Positions 1 to 12,006 of a stretch of 64,000 bases of DNA are shown here, piece after piece. This DNA comes from Kalmusia sp. IMI 367209. Taxonomy: Eukaryota > Ascomycota > Dothideomycetes > Pleosporales > Didymosphaeriaceae. The translations under genes were made by a program, and so were the position numbers. The stretch lies in assembly GCA_027946365.1 (NCBI GenBank), contig JAPEUQ010000003.1, positions 310,001 to 374,000 on the forward strand, written 5' to 3'. Below the pieces are notes generated by a model, which was given only the letters and a program-made list of their open reading frames with translations, ran no database searches and was not told the origin of the DNA. Position 1 is the first letter of the stretch. Each line of letters opens with the position of its first letter.

Positions 1-3000
1 GGCGCGTACCATGGGTATCAACAGCTCCCTCCTCCACCAGGACCCCCACCTGTACAGCAAGCACAGCCTGAGGCGCCGCTGACTTCTGCTACGTACATTC
101 CGGGTGGGGAGTCATTTGGACCGGGAGTTGGCATCCCGCCGTTACACACCTCGAGACACTACCAGGAGCCAGCTTTTTACAGTGAAGAATCTTACTCGGC
201 GAATACAGATACTTCAGCGACTAGCTTCCCAGTGCAGAACTATGGTGCTAACACAGGTTACCCTGCTACTAGTCGCAGCCATTTGAACATTCCTACCGAA
301 AGAGCGCAGACCTACGACTCTCCAGGACCGCCCACAGCTACGATGCAGAACCCGATGGTTCAGACACACGGCAGCCTCTACTACCGCAACGAGAATACCG
401 GCACGACTCCGATCTCGCCCCACGATGCATCCGCCCAATGGCCTGCGGAGCGTGTTCAGATGTGGCTGGCGAGTTATGGTTTTTCAAGAGACTGGCAGGA
501 GACATTCAAAACGTTAGGATTGGAGGGTACTAGGTTCTTGGAGATTGGGCGCGGACATGGTGGGAAAGGCAATGTCGGCATGATGCATCAGGTCATCTTT
601 CCGCAACTAGCGAAGCAGTGTACTGCAAGCGGAACTGGCTGGGACCAGAATAGAGAAAGAGATGAAGGTCGAAAGCTGCGGAGATTGGTCCGCGCAATCG
701 TGGAAACGGGAAGCGCGAGCAACGTGCGAATGCCGCAGCGACAAGACACTGGCATGACACTGGCTAGCGCAGGTACTGAAGGCACCCTCGAGAACTCTCC
801 GTACCTGGGCACGGCCCCGAACTTTGGGACGCCTACGACCGCTGGGGGTGGTGAAGAAAGTCCCGGACGCCAGATGCCTCTCAATTCGCCTGGTTCCGCG
901 ACCGCCCCTCGCCGCGTATCTACTCAGCGCAACTTCACTGTGCCCGGATTCGGTCCGCCACCCGACTACAATGAAACAACCGGTCGCAGTGCTTACTCAA
1001 AGGAGGTATTGCGCGACTTGGATGCCAAGCCTAAACGACATAGCCCTAATGCTTCTGGCGAATTCGCGCCGTCTTCATTCGGTGCTCCAAATCACCGCGA
1101 AGCAATGAGACAAGCAAGCCCGCAACATAGTCCCGGCTTACAGTCAGCACGCCTGGCTACCAATGGCCAGCTCAGCGCGGGATTGAACTCGTCAGCGTCT
1201 AGATATTACAGCCATCACATTCGCGGCAACAGCTCCGAATCCAACCTATCGACGTTCGCTACGGCTGGCTCTGTTAATGGCGGGGTATCCGGACCACCTT
1301 CGGGCAGGTCATTCGATGGCAGGTCTGAGAGTCGCAACGAGAAGAGGAATGGCTACGATGGCTCTAGGCCAGGCACTGGCATGTCGAGGCATGACAGCGC
1401 AGAGATTCCCACCAGTGCCAAGGAACACAAGGGATTTCTGCCTAAATTCATGAGGAGGGATAAGAAACGGGAAGAAGGCCATCCTTCACCCGATGATACC
1501 AGTCTTGAATCTCCCACAAGCCCAGCGAGCCATCGAAATCTTGCCGGAGGGTCGCTGTTTGGTAAATCGGGATTGAACTCCAGCGAGACATCACTGAACG
1601 AGCGCCCATCTTCTCGCCGTTCAGCCCAAACTGACTCGGACAGCCGTACAGGCGTTCGTGGTCAGGGCTCATCTTCAAAAGAAAGCGATCGAAAATTTGC
1701 ATTCGTCACCCCCGACGGGTGGAACTATCGCTTGGTAGACATCTCTAGCGCCAACAGCGCAGCAGCGTTGAGGGAAGTCGTCTGCGAAGAGCTTAGTCGA
1801 GGTTTAAGCCAGACAACTGGCGTGCAACTTCATTTGACATCTCCTGGGCAAAGCGAACACAATGACCCCCTCACCGATTCCAAACTGTTGAATGCTCGAT
1901 CGCAGCATGGTAACAAGCTAGGCGATCTCAAAATATTCGTCAAGGTTCCTCGGGATGGTCAGGTACCATCTTCTACTGGGTTGGGTGTATCTATCCCGCC
2001 TCCGATTGGGAAACACTCTGATGAAGCTACATATGCTCGACTAACTGATAAAGAACTAGACCCGGATGTCAAGTCTGGCGAATCCACCCTTGTCCCTGAC
2101 AAGAATGGCAAGCTACGAAAACTGGCAGAGAGACAAGAGCTGACTCCTGAAGCAGTGGCTGAGCGTCTGAATGGCGGCAGCAGAGCACCGGAGCCATCTT
2201 GGGCTATAGGTGATGATCTTCCCGAGGAGGAGCGCCAGAGGCTCCTCCAGGCTGCTTCTGAAGAGCACCAGCGTGAGACCAAACGCAAACAGGCGGCCTA
2301 CCTCGCATCTCGTCAGGAAAAACTAAAGAAGGATACTTCTACCCCCTCATCTGCCAAAGATGTCGGCTTTCATAGCCCTGGTATTATCGACTTTGACGAA
2401 CCGCGCAACTCACCCTATGAAGATAGAAAACATTTTGAGGACCGGCGGAAAAGCAAACAGCTGGTGCCGCTTAGAGAGCCTCCGCCTGTACCTGGCGATT
2501 CGAACACACTAATAAAAGCTAACTCGCTCTCGAAGACGAAGAAAGACCGCACATCATGGCCTGACGGCGAAGAAGCTCAGGCAAAGCGAGCGTCGACCGA
2601 ATCAGACGTTTCCAAACGGAAGGCTATACCCCAGGGCCCTAGTGGTCTATCCAGCATTGCAGCCGCCATAATTGGGGCAGGTAACATTGGTAGTTCAGTT
2701 GGGGCTGCGAACAAGGCACCACCTAAAGTGCCACCGAAAGATACCAGTGAAAACGCACGTCCCTCGCAGAGGGTGCTTCAAGAAAGCGGCTTTGGTTCCA
2801 TGTCCGGTTCTGGGAGGAACAGTCCAGGTGGGTCACCTCGCAGTCCTGGGTCTTTGACCATGAGCAAGGGCAATATACCGTTCAAGATACCTGACTATGA
2901 GGAAGATGTACCCGACGACGTGTCGCTTGACAAGCCGCTACTGAAGCTCAAAATGCCGAGTGCGCCAAACCCGACCATCGCGAAATTGAAAGACGATCTG

Positions 3001-4960
3001 CCTATACGAGCAAAATCACCTGACGTTAGTCCTCACTCTGCGCACCCACCAGCTTCTGCTCTCTCTGGGGAGTCTTCGAGGATCTCCATGTATGGACCTA
3101 CGTTTGATTTTGAGGACTCTCGCGTGTCGTTTCACTCCAAGTCCCCGTTGTTGGAGCCTGTCGGTTCTGATGACGACTCTGACGAAGGGCTGTTCGCTAT
3201 GCCTCTGGCCAAAGCTGGGCCGGCAACCCTTGCTAAGACTGGGCTGTCTACACCGATTGATTCTCGCACCCAACGCCCTAACCTCACGTTGAAGACTTCA
3301 AGGTCAAAGAACTCGCTAGACCGTGTCGCCGAGAAATCTGGTGAGCAAAGTGCAGCTACGGATGACACTCGCAACTCTCAACCAAGCGATTTACATCCGG
3401 AATCCGCCGCGTCTGCTACCTGGACAGACTCGCCCGATGACACCAGCAGGTTCATGCGTCGTGAATCGTTCGCGTCTGATCTGTGGGCGAATCGTCCACC
3501 GGCTGAAGCCCTTGTGGAACACCTTGACGAGTTCTTCCCCAACGTCAACCTCGACCAGCCGATGCTTGAAGAGGATGAAAACGACACCGATGCGTCAACT
3601 GAAGTGACCAGCGACTTCTCTAAGGACAGTCGCTCTGTTACGCCAGCCTCGTCGTTTGAGGACAGAGACACCAGCACCGTCAACACGACACTCAACCGGG
3701 CATCAGTGCAATCGATGGCCCAGCGAAATATCCGCAAATCGGGCGTTGGTCTTGGTCGTACAAAGTCGATTCGTGAGGTGGTGAAGTCGCAATACCAACC
3801 AATCGACAAGAGACCCCTCCCGGGCCAAGGTGTCCCCTCTGCAGCAGGACCCTCGCGTGTTACTACTCTGCGTGGTGGTGGAGACATCGTGCGTAGGAAG
3901 TCAACCAAGATGTTCCACGCAAAGATCGAACAAGTCAAGCCTCCACGAGGATCTAGGTTGATCCAACTGGAGACCATTCCTCAGGATCATCTGCCTCTTC
4001 CGCAACGCCAGCCTACGTTCAAATGGATGAAGGGTCAGCTCATCGGCAAGGGAACCTTTGGTCGCGTCTACCTTGGTATGAACATCACAACCGGTGAGCT
4101 TATTGCAGTCAAGCAAGTAGAAGTCAATCCCAAGGCCGCGGGTTCAGACAAGGACAAGATCAAAGAACTTGTGAAGAGTTTGGACCAGGAGATCGACACG
4201 ATGCAGCACTTGGACCATGCAAACATAGTGCAGTACCTAGGTTGCGAGAAGAAGGAGTACAGCATCTCGATTTTCCTCGAGTATATCAGCGGTGGGTCGG
4301 TTGGCTCCTGCATTCGCAAGCACGGCAAGTTCGAGGAGTGTGTAGTGAGCTCGCTCACGAGACAGACCCTGGGCGGCCTTGCGTACCTGCACAGAGAAGG
4401 TATTCTGCATCGCGATCTCAAAGCTGACAACATCCTACTCGATCTTGATGGCACATGCAAGATCTCTGATTTCGGTATCTCCAAGAAGACGGACAACATC
4501 TACGGTAACGATATTACCAACAGCATGCAGGGCTCTGTCTTCTGGATGGCACCCGAAGTAATTCGCTCGCAAGGCCAAGGGTATTCTGCCAAGGTCGATA
4601 TCTGGTCGCTGGGTTGCGTTGTGCTCGAGATGTTCGCAGGCAAGCGGCCGTGGTCGAAGGAGGAAGCTATCGGTGCGATCTACAAGCTCGGCAGTCTGAA
4701 TCAGGCTCCTCCTATCCCTGAAGATGTCTCGAGAGTCATCGGGGTGGAGGGCTTGAGCTTTATGTATGACTGCTTCACGATGTGAGTTTCTTCCGACTTG
4801 TTTTTTTTTTGATTTATTAGCATGCTAATCGCGGTGCAGCGATCCGGCCGAGCGACCGACAGCTGAGACTTTACTCCGTTCGCCTTTCTGCTTCTCCGAC
4901 CCGAACTACAACTTCCTCGACACGGAGCTGTACGCCAAGATCAGGGGCGCGTTCCAGTAA
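1..4960 (+). CDS. BCK1: BCK1-type MAP kinase kinase kinase, 5' partial
   Basis: Ser/Thr kinase expected at the top of the cell-wall-integrity cascade (BCK1-MKK-SLT2), acting on a MAPKK in the cytoplasm. The frame is open from base 1, so the start lies upstream; 1633 residues are visible. Counted from the window edge: a SAM-like domain about 145-206 (starts QWPAERVQMW), a Ras-association-like domain about 565-650, long Ser/Pro/Arg-rich disordered stretches, then a C-terminal kinase from about 1340. The kinase has a Gly-rich loop GKGTFGRVY, Lys in IAVKQVE, HRDLKADN near 1470, DFG near 1490 and a WMAPEV substrate lobe motif. One intron 4782-4839 (gtgagt, branch tgctaat, gcag) splices ..CFTI to DPAERPTAETLL and the stop at 4960. 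Known of the family: SAM/RA plus C-terminal kinase fits BCK1 or STE11 types; the great length and very long linker favour BCK1. Confidence 0.93.
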
Positions 4961-5873
4961 AAGAAGTGCGCACTTCCTACTCCGATTTTCCGATATACGA
5001 TAATCGCAAACTTTTGTTGTTGAATCACACATTCTTTTTTGGGATTTTGCAAGAGGAAGCTCATATACCCACACTAGCTTTCCTACGTCGATTTTTCATA
5101 TTGTATTACTGAGCTGCACGCGGAGCAGCGTCTGTCTACGCTTACGAATCTCTTCCTTGGGCTTCCAGCGAGGCGTAATTGTGGGCTTGGGCTTGGGTAT
5201 GTCATGGCATGGGAACCAGGGGAGACGAGCATGCGCGCGCTTGGGACTTGGTTGCATTTCGTCACTGAGGGGCATGAGTCCCCGCCGCCTGCTGTGGCTG
5301 GGTGGCTGGGCGGGACATGGGCTTTTTTTGGGGCAGCTGTAGTTAGAAGGCGGGCAGGGTGGTTTCTGTCGAATGATACCAAATTTCTGTGACGATTCGA
5401 TGCACTGCGGACTTCAGCAGAGAGGCGAGCATGACGCAGGCAGGGAGGGGTCCCAAGGTCGGCAAGTCGGCGGCCGTTAACGCGCGCGCCGAAAGCATCG
5501 CGCGTGTCATCAGATGTCGCGTCGCTTATCAGGTGATGTCGTAGCGACACAGTTGAGCGTCTGCGCATTGTGGCGCGCACGTCGGTCCCCTTGTATCGCC
5601 GTGGTGCATGGTAAGAATCAGGCAGGTTGGGATACGTGTTGGGTGGATTTAGCGGATATATAGCGCTTGGTACCTACGGTTCCCTTGCCCACATGTTACT
5701 ACACGCAGCAGCACCCAGTACCACCCCAATAAATCGAAACCCAGCGCACCTGTGCTGCTACGCACCACGCACCTCGTGACTACGCTACCACGAATCAGGA
5801 AGGCTGCGATCTACATCTGGAGTCACAAGGAATTCCAATCTCACCTATATATTGCGGGGAAGCTTGCAGCATT
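4961..5873. other. Intergenic region, MAPKKK 3' end to next promoter
   Basis: No convincing gene. The first 120 bases are probably 3' UTR of the MAPKKK. A GC-rich open frame on the minus strand is judged spurious because its product is Arg/Ser/Pro-rich with no domain. TATA-like stretches lie at 5657-5663 and 5846-5852 on the plus strand and probably serve the next gene. Confidence 0.6.
5846..5852 (+). promoter_or_regulatory. TATA-like box before the 237-aa protein gene
   Basis: A TATATAT run 22 bp before the ATG at 5874 but 118 bp before the in-frame ATG at 5970. Spacing of about 100 bp to the start codon is usual elsewhere in this window, so this box hints that translation begins at 5970. 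A second TATATAG lies at 5657-5663, about 210 bp before the first ATG. Confidence 0.4.
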
Positions 5874-6587
5874 ATGGACACGCCATTGTTCACGCCTGCG
5901 ACGAGCTTCTGCACTGAGTCATCGACAGCAGCCCGCCAGCACACAAAACCACACGGCAGCCACTCAACGATGGCAGCCCCAACCAACATGGAATCCTTCT
6001 TCGCGAAGTCGTTGCGCCCGCTCTCGCCGCCCGAGAGCCCCTTCCACTTCGACGCCGCGTTCAAGAAGCCGCTTTCTGCGGTCGAACCTGCGCCTGCGTC
6101 GCCGCACTTTGAGCTGCCCGCCTTGGTCAAACGAAAGGCAGCGTCGCCCGTCCACGCCAAAGCACCCGCTCAGACGAAAGCACACGCCCAACCGAAGAAG
6201 GGGGCGAGAGGCACCCAAGACACATCAAACGACAATCCCTACTTCCCTTCGATCGCGGAGCAGGAACGCCAGGAGCGGTTGCGACTGAGGGGATGGATGC
6301 CTGAGCCCTCGCCGCCAGCAGAACCAGAAGCTGAATTCGCACCTACGAACTACGAAGCACCACAGAACGCGGATATGTCCGCACCTCTGGAGCGCAGACG
6401 GCCGCTCAAGATCAGTCTGCCCGCGAGGAGGCAGGATTGGCCTGCCAGCCCGGCGTCCATGGAGAGTGCATCTGGGTCGGGATCGGAGGGGTGTGGGTCG
6501 GTTTCCGTGGAGGAGTACAGGAAGGGCATGAAGGATTATCTTGAGAAGGGGCTGCAGGGGAGGCGGAGGGTGATTTGGAGTCCCTGA
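5874..6587 (+). CDS. Hypothetical disordered protein
   Basis: Uninterrupted 237-codon frame. I do not recognise a family. The product is rich in Pro, Ala, Ser and Glu. It has SLRPLSPPESPFHFD near residue 45, a basic middle, an Arg/Glu-rich motif (AEQERQERLRLRGWMPE) near 130, and a C-terminal EEYRKGMKDYLEKGLQGRRR segment likely to be helical. No signal peptide or membrane segment is visible. An in-frame ATG at 5970 (MAAPTNMESFF) sits in a good Kozak context, about 118 bp after a TATA-like box, and may be the true start, giving 205 aa. Codon composition is GC-rich like neighbouring genes and no intron is needed. A short nuclear or regulatory protein is possible but not shown. Confidence 0.65.
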   Translation: MDTPLFTPATSFCTESSTAARQHTKPHGSHSTMAAPTNMESFFAKSLRPLSPPESPFHFDAAFKKPLSAVEPAPASPHFELPALVKRKAASPVHAKAPAQTKAHAQPKKGARGTQDTSNDNPYFPSIAEQERQERLRLRGWMPEPSPPAEPEAEFAPTNYEAPQNADMSAPLERRRPLKISLPARRQDWPASPASMESASGSGSEGCGSVSVEEYRKGMKDYLEKGLQGRRRVIWSP

Positions 6588-9250
6588 TGTTGTGATCGTT
6601 GTTGTTGTTGGTTTTTCTTGTTGGGAGACAGGAGGCATTTTTTGCGTGTTTTGAATACCCGGCCCAAAAAGGCGTTTCGAGCATTTGCATATGCTACGAT
6701 CATGATCACGACTACGACTATTATTTTTTTGCATTGGGCTTGGATACCCCGATACAGAGTTTCTCGACTACAGCATGAATTCACAATTGAAGTCTGCGCT
6801 TTCTGTGCCCTCTGTGCCGTATGCGTGAGACCAACACACAACATGCTGCAGCAATAGTTCTGCATGTTGTCTGTCGCGCTCACCCAATCACAGCCCAGCG
6901 TGGCACATGCAGGGCGCGAGGGAAAAAAATACGAGCGTCCAGCTGGTTAGAGTAAGCGATGTGGCGCCATCACGAGCATCGCAGGAAAAAAGAAAGGCTT
7001 TGCTTTGCAACATGATGCAAATTGCTGAAAGCAACGCACAGCATGACGACGTACATTTCCAGAATGTGGAAGGTCGCTGGTAACGGCGACGAAGCTTCTC
7101 GCACGCAGCGTACATGATGAATGAGGGGGACGTGACGTAGGCGATCCGCCCTTTGCACGTGGAATGTACAGCCCCCCCTTGGCAGTGTGATTCGCCCTCG
7201 TCGTTCTGACCGTTGAATGCTCGACTGTCACGAGCTGTCAAACGCCCTGCGTAGCGAGTGCTACATTCTGGAGAGGGGAAGTGTTCATAGGCCAACAAGA
7301 GGCAGTCATGTGGTGAGGGGTGCATACAGCCGCGGTGCCGCCGCGATTCGCCTCTGGTCGTCATTCTTCAGATGCTCGCATGCCACGCCACGACTCTGTT
7401 GATTACTGCGCGCAGCACTCGGTGCTACTTTCTGGAGAGGGGAAGTGTTGACAAGCCAACGGGAAGCAGCCGCTCATGCGGGGTGCATATAGCCCATTCT
7501 TGCGCCTCTGCTCGTCAACGAGGTGTCAAATGCCTCGTAACGCCGTACTCGCGCTGCTTAAATCCGACGCCCACAGCTGCGCTCGCAGTATGGAAACGAA
7601 TACAGAAGTGCGTGCGAGGTGGTTTCTCGCTGGCGTGACATGAAATGAGATGGTATACTCAAGTCCGGCGGTCGGGTGCTGTGTACACGCAAGTAGTCTG
7701 CACAGCCGCACGTTGGGCGAATGGGGCAAAATGTACGGAGATCGTGCAGTGAGACATGCGTAGATGCGGAAATTCGGGGCTTGGGCCCTATTGTTGGCCT
7801 GTGGGATATGACCCGAATGTAGGGCGACGGGAGTTGGTGTAGATGTAGGCGCAGAAGGTGGGAATATTATGTTGTCACGATGAAGACGGATCTTTGCTCT
7901 GCTCTTTGTTGGAAGGCTGTTGTTGTTGTACAGACGGCACGGCTCGGCTGGCTCCTGTGGCTGGCTCCTGTGGCTTGAAGGATGTGGCGGTCATTTTCGC
8001 GCGACCAAAGGTGTCAGTTTCAACACTAGAGTATGCGTGTACTTCTTCATTCCCCAGAATCTCCATGATCAAAATAGTCTTGTACATGCGCGTAAGCGAT
8101 TTTCGGTATTGGTATGGGATCGTTTGTATTTGCGAACTGCGCAGTGCAAGGCTGGGTGGGCGCTGTTCAGGGCCATGTTCGAGGGCCGTGCACGCACTTG
8201 AAACTTGTGGAGGATGCACGTCCCGGATTGGTAGGTGCATGAGATGAAACACACCAGGTGGGTGCCGCTTTGGGCGATCCACACAACAACACTGGGCCGT
8301 GGCATAGCGAGTGGTCGACAGCCAAAGCAGAGATGAAGATGCGCGCAGGTTGCAATGCTACTGTTGCTAGACACACACCAGTAAGACACGACGAGATTGA
8401 GACTCGCGCCTGCCCAGCGAACCTTTCGTGGCACCGGTCGCGCCTGCCTCGTCGTGGTCGTCGTGGTCGTCGCTTCTCATCCCCGATGACTGCGGACTCC
8501 GCGCTGGTAAGCACATGCTTCTCCGACATGCGCTCAGGCCGCCCTCTTCACCATTCACTCTCTACTCGACTGGCGTGCTGTTTCTGCAACATGCGCGCTG
8601 CAAACCACAACGACGCCATGTGAATCGATAGTCTGTCTCGTCTCCAGGGCCACGCGGCGCTGCTACCCGCTCGAACGACAACGGGTGAATAGCTGCAGAT
8701 GTCTATCTACCGCTGCATCGTTATGCAGCGTACCTGGCGGCGCCCCGGACCACCACCTGAACGCCCCCAAGTGGGCTACCCTCGCCGTCCGTTCCGGCTA
8801 GGCCAGGGGCACGTCGCCCGCAGATCACTGGTGTTTGCTCGTTTGGGCGCGAGCACACCCTGCTCGACCCGCTGCGGACCACCAGGCATCCAATCGCGTA
8901 CAACCCCCTGCTCGTCTCCCATGCTCCATCACGCCCGCAGCCACCGCCCGTTTTCCAAAATGGAAGGCCTCGGAGTCAGATCCAGAATTAGGCGCGGTAT
9001 ATGACCCTATAGCCCGCCGACATGCTGAACCACACACACCGTCAATCCTCTCTTAATTCTCCATCTTGCCGTTGGAGGTCCCTTTTGGTTCCTCACTCTC
9101 CTTTCGTTGACTGAGGCTTGTCCGAAGTCGTCCAATCTTTTCAACAGCCAAGTTAATTTTTATTTCTTTCTTGGGCCAGTCCATTCTCTCTCTGGCTCCG
9201 GCCATTCCGTCTTCGATAATAGCAACAGTACATTACAAGAGGTGGTAGCA
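6588..9250. other. Long gene-free region upstream of tyrosinase
   Basis: About 2.66 kb without a supportable gene; open frames here are short, overlap on both strands and lack domain-like composition. It contains a degenerate direct repeat (7258-7494), a short tandem of a ggctggctcctgt-type unit near 7940-7970, and a CGTCGTGGT-type triplet-rich stretch near 8450-8475. The last part (about 9000-9250) is probably promoter and 5' leader of the tyrosinase gene, with a weak TATA-like tatatga near 8999. Confidence 0.55.
7258..7494. repeat. Two imperfect direct repeats, about 164-bp period
   Basis: Copy 1 at 7258-7331 and copy 2 at 7422-7494 share the core ctggagaggggaagtgtt and end in tgcata(c/t)agcc; the offset is 164 at the left end and 163 at the right. 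Similarity continues weakly into the flanks (gcctctgGTCGTca versus gcctctgCTCGTca), suggesting two or more decayed units of a tandem array. No coding frame is shared between the copies. Confidence 0.6.
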
Positions 9251-11379
9251 ATGGCCGCCTACAGCAAGCCCCGCAGCTTCATGAGCATGCTGCTCACCGT
9301 TTTTGTTCTTCTCCAGGTCACCGTCGCCTTCTCGCACAATGCTCACATGCACCCTGCCCACCGGTCACCCAAGGCCATGGAGCAGCACCTCCAGGACACG
9401 CGAGCGTTGCTTACCGAGCGTGCCGGCAGAGTCAACGTCAAGGGAGCACCTGATGGCCAGTACCCGCGCAAGGATATCCGCGAGTTGAAGAAGAACGCCG
9501 ACCAGTGGAACTTGTTTCTGCTTGCCATGGAGAGGTTTCAGAACAAGCCCAAGAACGACCCAATGTCTTACTACCAAATCGCCGGTATCCATGGTCGTCC
9601 TTTCGTTTCGTGGAATGATGCCGGTCTGCAACACGGTGGCGCCGCTTACTGCCCGCACGCTCAGAACACTTTCGGTTCCTGGCACAGGCCGTACCTTGCT
9701 GTCTACGAGGTATGAAGCTTTCTCACGCTCTAGAAAATTCGATTAACAAATGTCCAGCAAGCCGTGTACATCAACGCCCAAGAGGTGGTTGCATCCTTCC
9801 CTCGCAACCAGCAACAACGATGGAGGAACGCATTGGTTGGTCTCCGTATTCCCTACTACGACTGGGCTGCAGAACCCCCGCGTGGCGAGCCTGCCATCCC
9901 GACTTCGATCCGTGACCAGACCGTTAGCGTGACCAAGCCCAACGGCAGGGTCACCATCCGCAACCCGTTGTACTCGTACTCTTGGGGCAGCTCCCTACCC
10001 ACCGAGATGGGCTGGGGTCCCAGCAATGGTTTCGCTACTACTCTTCGTCGTCCTGTTCAGAACCCGACCCGCAGCAACAACAACGCCGTCAATGCCATCT
10101 TTGGCCAGGCCCGCGTCGGCTGGCGCCAGCGTGTCTTTGCCCTCTTCGCCAGCAAGCAACCCTGGGGATATGCCTCCACTTCTGCCTACGGTGTCAAGAC
10201 CAGCCGTAGAAATGCTGACAGCTTCGAGTCCATCCACGACGACATCCATGGCACTGTTGGTGGCACTGACGGACACATGGGCTACCTTGATGTCGCTGCT
10301 TTCGATCCATTCTTCTGGCTGCATCACACCAACATCGACCGTCTCCTCACCATGTATCAGTACGTTGTTCCCAACACTTACGTTGTGCCCGGACGTGTCA
10401 ACCGTGACATGGCCCAGTGGAGTGCCGGTCAGATTACCGATGCCAACACTCGTCTCGTTCCCCTTCCAGAAGGACAATCGTGGCGGAACGTACACTAGCA
10501 ACGATGTCAAGGAGACCCGTGTCCTCGGTTACTACTACCCGGAGACCCAGTCGCGCTCTCGCCAGCAAGTCATCAGCGCTGTGAACAGACTCTACGGTCA
10601 GGGTGAACGCCAAATGACGAAGCGTGACAGCGATGGTGCCGCCCCTATTTACCCAGGTCGTCCTTTCAAGGCAGGTGACTACGACACTGTCCTTTCCGTT
10701 GTCGGTGACAAGTACGCGATGCCGGGATCCTACCAAGTACACTGCTTCCTCGGTGCGAAGCCCTCGAACGGTACCGCTCCCTCACACCTGCCTACTGGAT
10801 TCGTCAACTCCACCACTCCGACTGAGGCTCCCATCAACGGCACTGTTGGTAACGGCACGGGCAATTACGAATATGGCTTCGACAGCAGCTACGTCGGCTC
10901 GCACACCTTTCTCGGTGGCTCCGTCGCTGGCAGTGGCAACGGTTCTGCCCCTACGCTTGTCGAAGGTTGTGTCCCGATCACTGCCGCTCTCATGGAGAAG
11001 GAAGCCAACGGCGAGCTCGCCTCGCTGCACCCCGATCACGTCGAGCCTTACCTCAAGGAGAACCTGAGCTACAAGGTCATCGGCCCCAACGGCCAGGAGT
11101 TTGCTCCCGAAGACGTTCCCAACTTTCACGTCCAAGTCAAGAGCTGTGAGGTTCAGCCTACATCGGGTGACGAGCTTCCCGAGTACAAGGAGTACGTCGA
11201 GCTTCCACGCGCCCAGCTCCCTGCTTCCCAGCCGTGGACCTACACCCCCCGGCCCGCTTGACACTACGCCCGACACGCCGCCTGAGACTGAGGAGGGCGT
11301 TTGCGTCAGCCAGCAGACGATCCACTACGTTGACCCCGCGGGCAACTTCCTGTACGAGGAGGTCAGCGCTGTGTTGTAA
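9251..11379 (+). CDS. Secreted tyrosinase (long type), frame broken twice
   Basis: Type-3 copper oxidase that hydroxylates monophenols and oxidises diphenols to quinones (melanin-type chemistry). Exon 1 is 9251-9709, intron 9710-9757 (48 nt), then one exon to 11379. Residues about 10-28 form a hydrophobic signal peptide. The CuA site lies around GIHGRPF and CPHAQNTFGSWHRPY; CuB is HDDIHGT followed by FFWLHHTNIDRL. The GYYYPETQS segment and a C-terminal part ending VDPAGNFLYEEVSAVL complete a long fungal tyrosinase of about 692 aa. As sequenced, the frame shifts at the C4 run 10460-10463 (stop soon after, at 10496-10498) and again at the C6 run 11245-11250; removing one C at each restores conserved sequence. 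No GT-AG intron I tried fixes either. Either both are sequence errors or the gene is newly inactive; the intact copper sites and coding quality favour error. Confidence 0.85.
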
Positions 11380-12006
11380 ATATGAAGTGTACATACATGA
11401 GAGCTGCGAGGAGGGAAAAGTAGAGGGGAGTGTGTATACGCTACGTACATTGGCACGACATGATACCTGGGTAGTGAGGAGGGGGAATGTATAGGGAAAA
11501 GAAACTCTTTTTTCTTCTACTGTGTTTATTTCCTAGGGCATTTCCGGCGTTGATATCATATCATATCCCCCCTGTGACGTTGTCGTGTTTCCGTTGAATC
11601 TGTTTAGACTATACCAATCAGCCGGCTAATCAATCGAATTTCTTAAACTGTAATCTGCATCTTTGTTGTTCTTTGCTTGTGAAGTTGTGAAGGATCTAGA
11701 CAGTGCTGAGTAGGGGGTGGAGTCCAGACTGTATATCACGTGTGACTCAGGATATGAAGGTCTGTGATTAGAATGCCCTATGGGAACGCCCAGTCCGACG
11801 TCTTTCATTTTGTGAGGTCTATGTAATGCTCCCCGATGCTGGGTATACAATATATCTATCTACTCCAGCCTACTCTGTCTTACGTGCCAGGTAGTGTCGT
11901 AACCGTAAACGCCCATGCTATGCTTTACCCCCCCGCTATGCTTTTTTCTCAAATGCAATCCTCAAACATGAAAATCTCACTCATCACTTAGCCCGTGGAA
12001 AAAAGC
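11380..12006. other. Convergent intergenic region
   Basis: Lies between the 3' ends of the tyrosinase gene and the JJJ1-type gene. Contains no supportable gene; T-rich and A-rich stretches near 11500-11540 and 11930-12000 are likely 3' UTR or polyadenylation sequence for the two converging transcripts. Confidence 0.55.

Noticed and set aside
3378..3977. 199-codon antisense frame inside the MAPKKK
   Set aside because: Shadow of a real coding region; no protein-like features.
5083..5580. 165-codon minus-strand frame after the MAPKKK
   Set aside because: Low-complexity Arg/Ser/Pro product, no domain, overlaps frames on the other strand; GC-rich sequence keeps frames open by chance.
6888..7364. 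158-codon minus-strand frame in the gene-free region
   Set aside because: Composition is not protein-like and it overlaps the direct repeat; no splice or domain support.
10360..10469. Intron to explain the first tyrosinase frame break (gtacgt to ttccag)
   Set aside because: Removing it would not restore the downstream frame and would delete in-frame sequence expected in the family.
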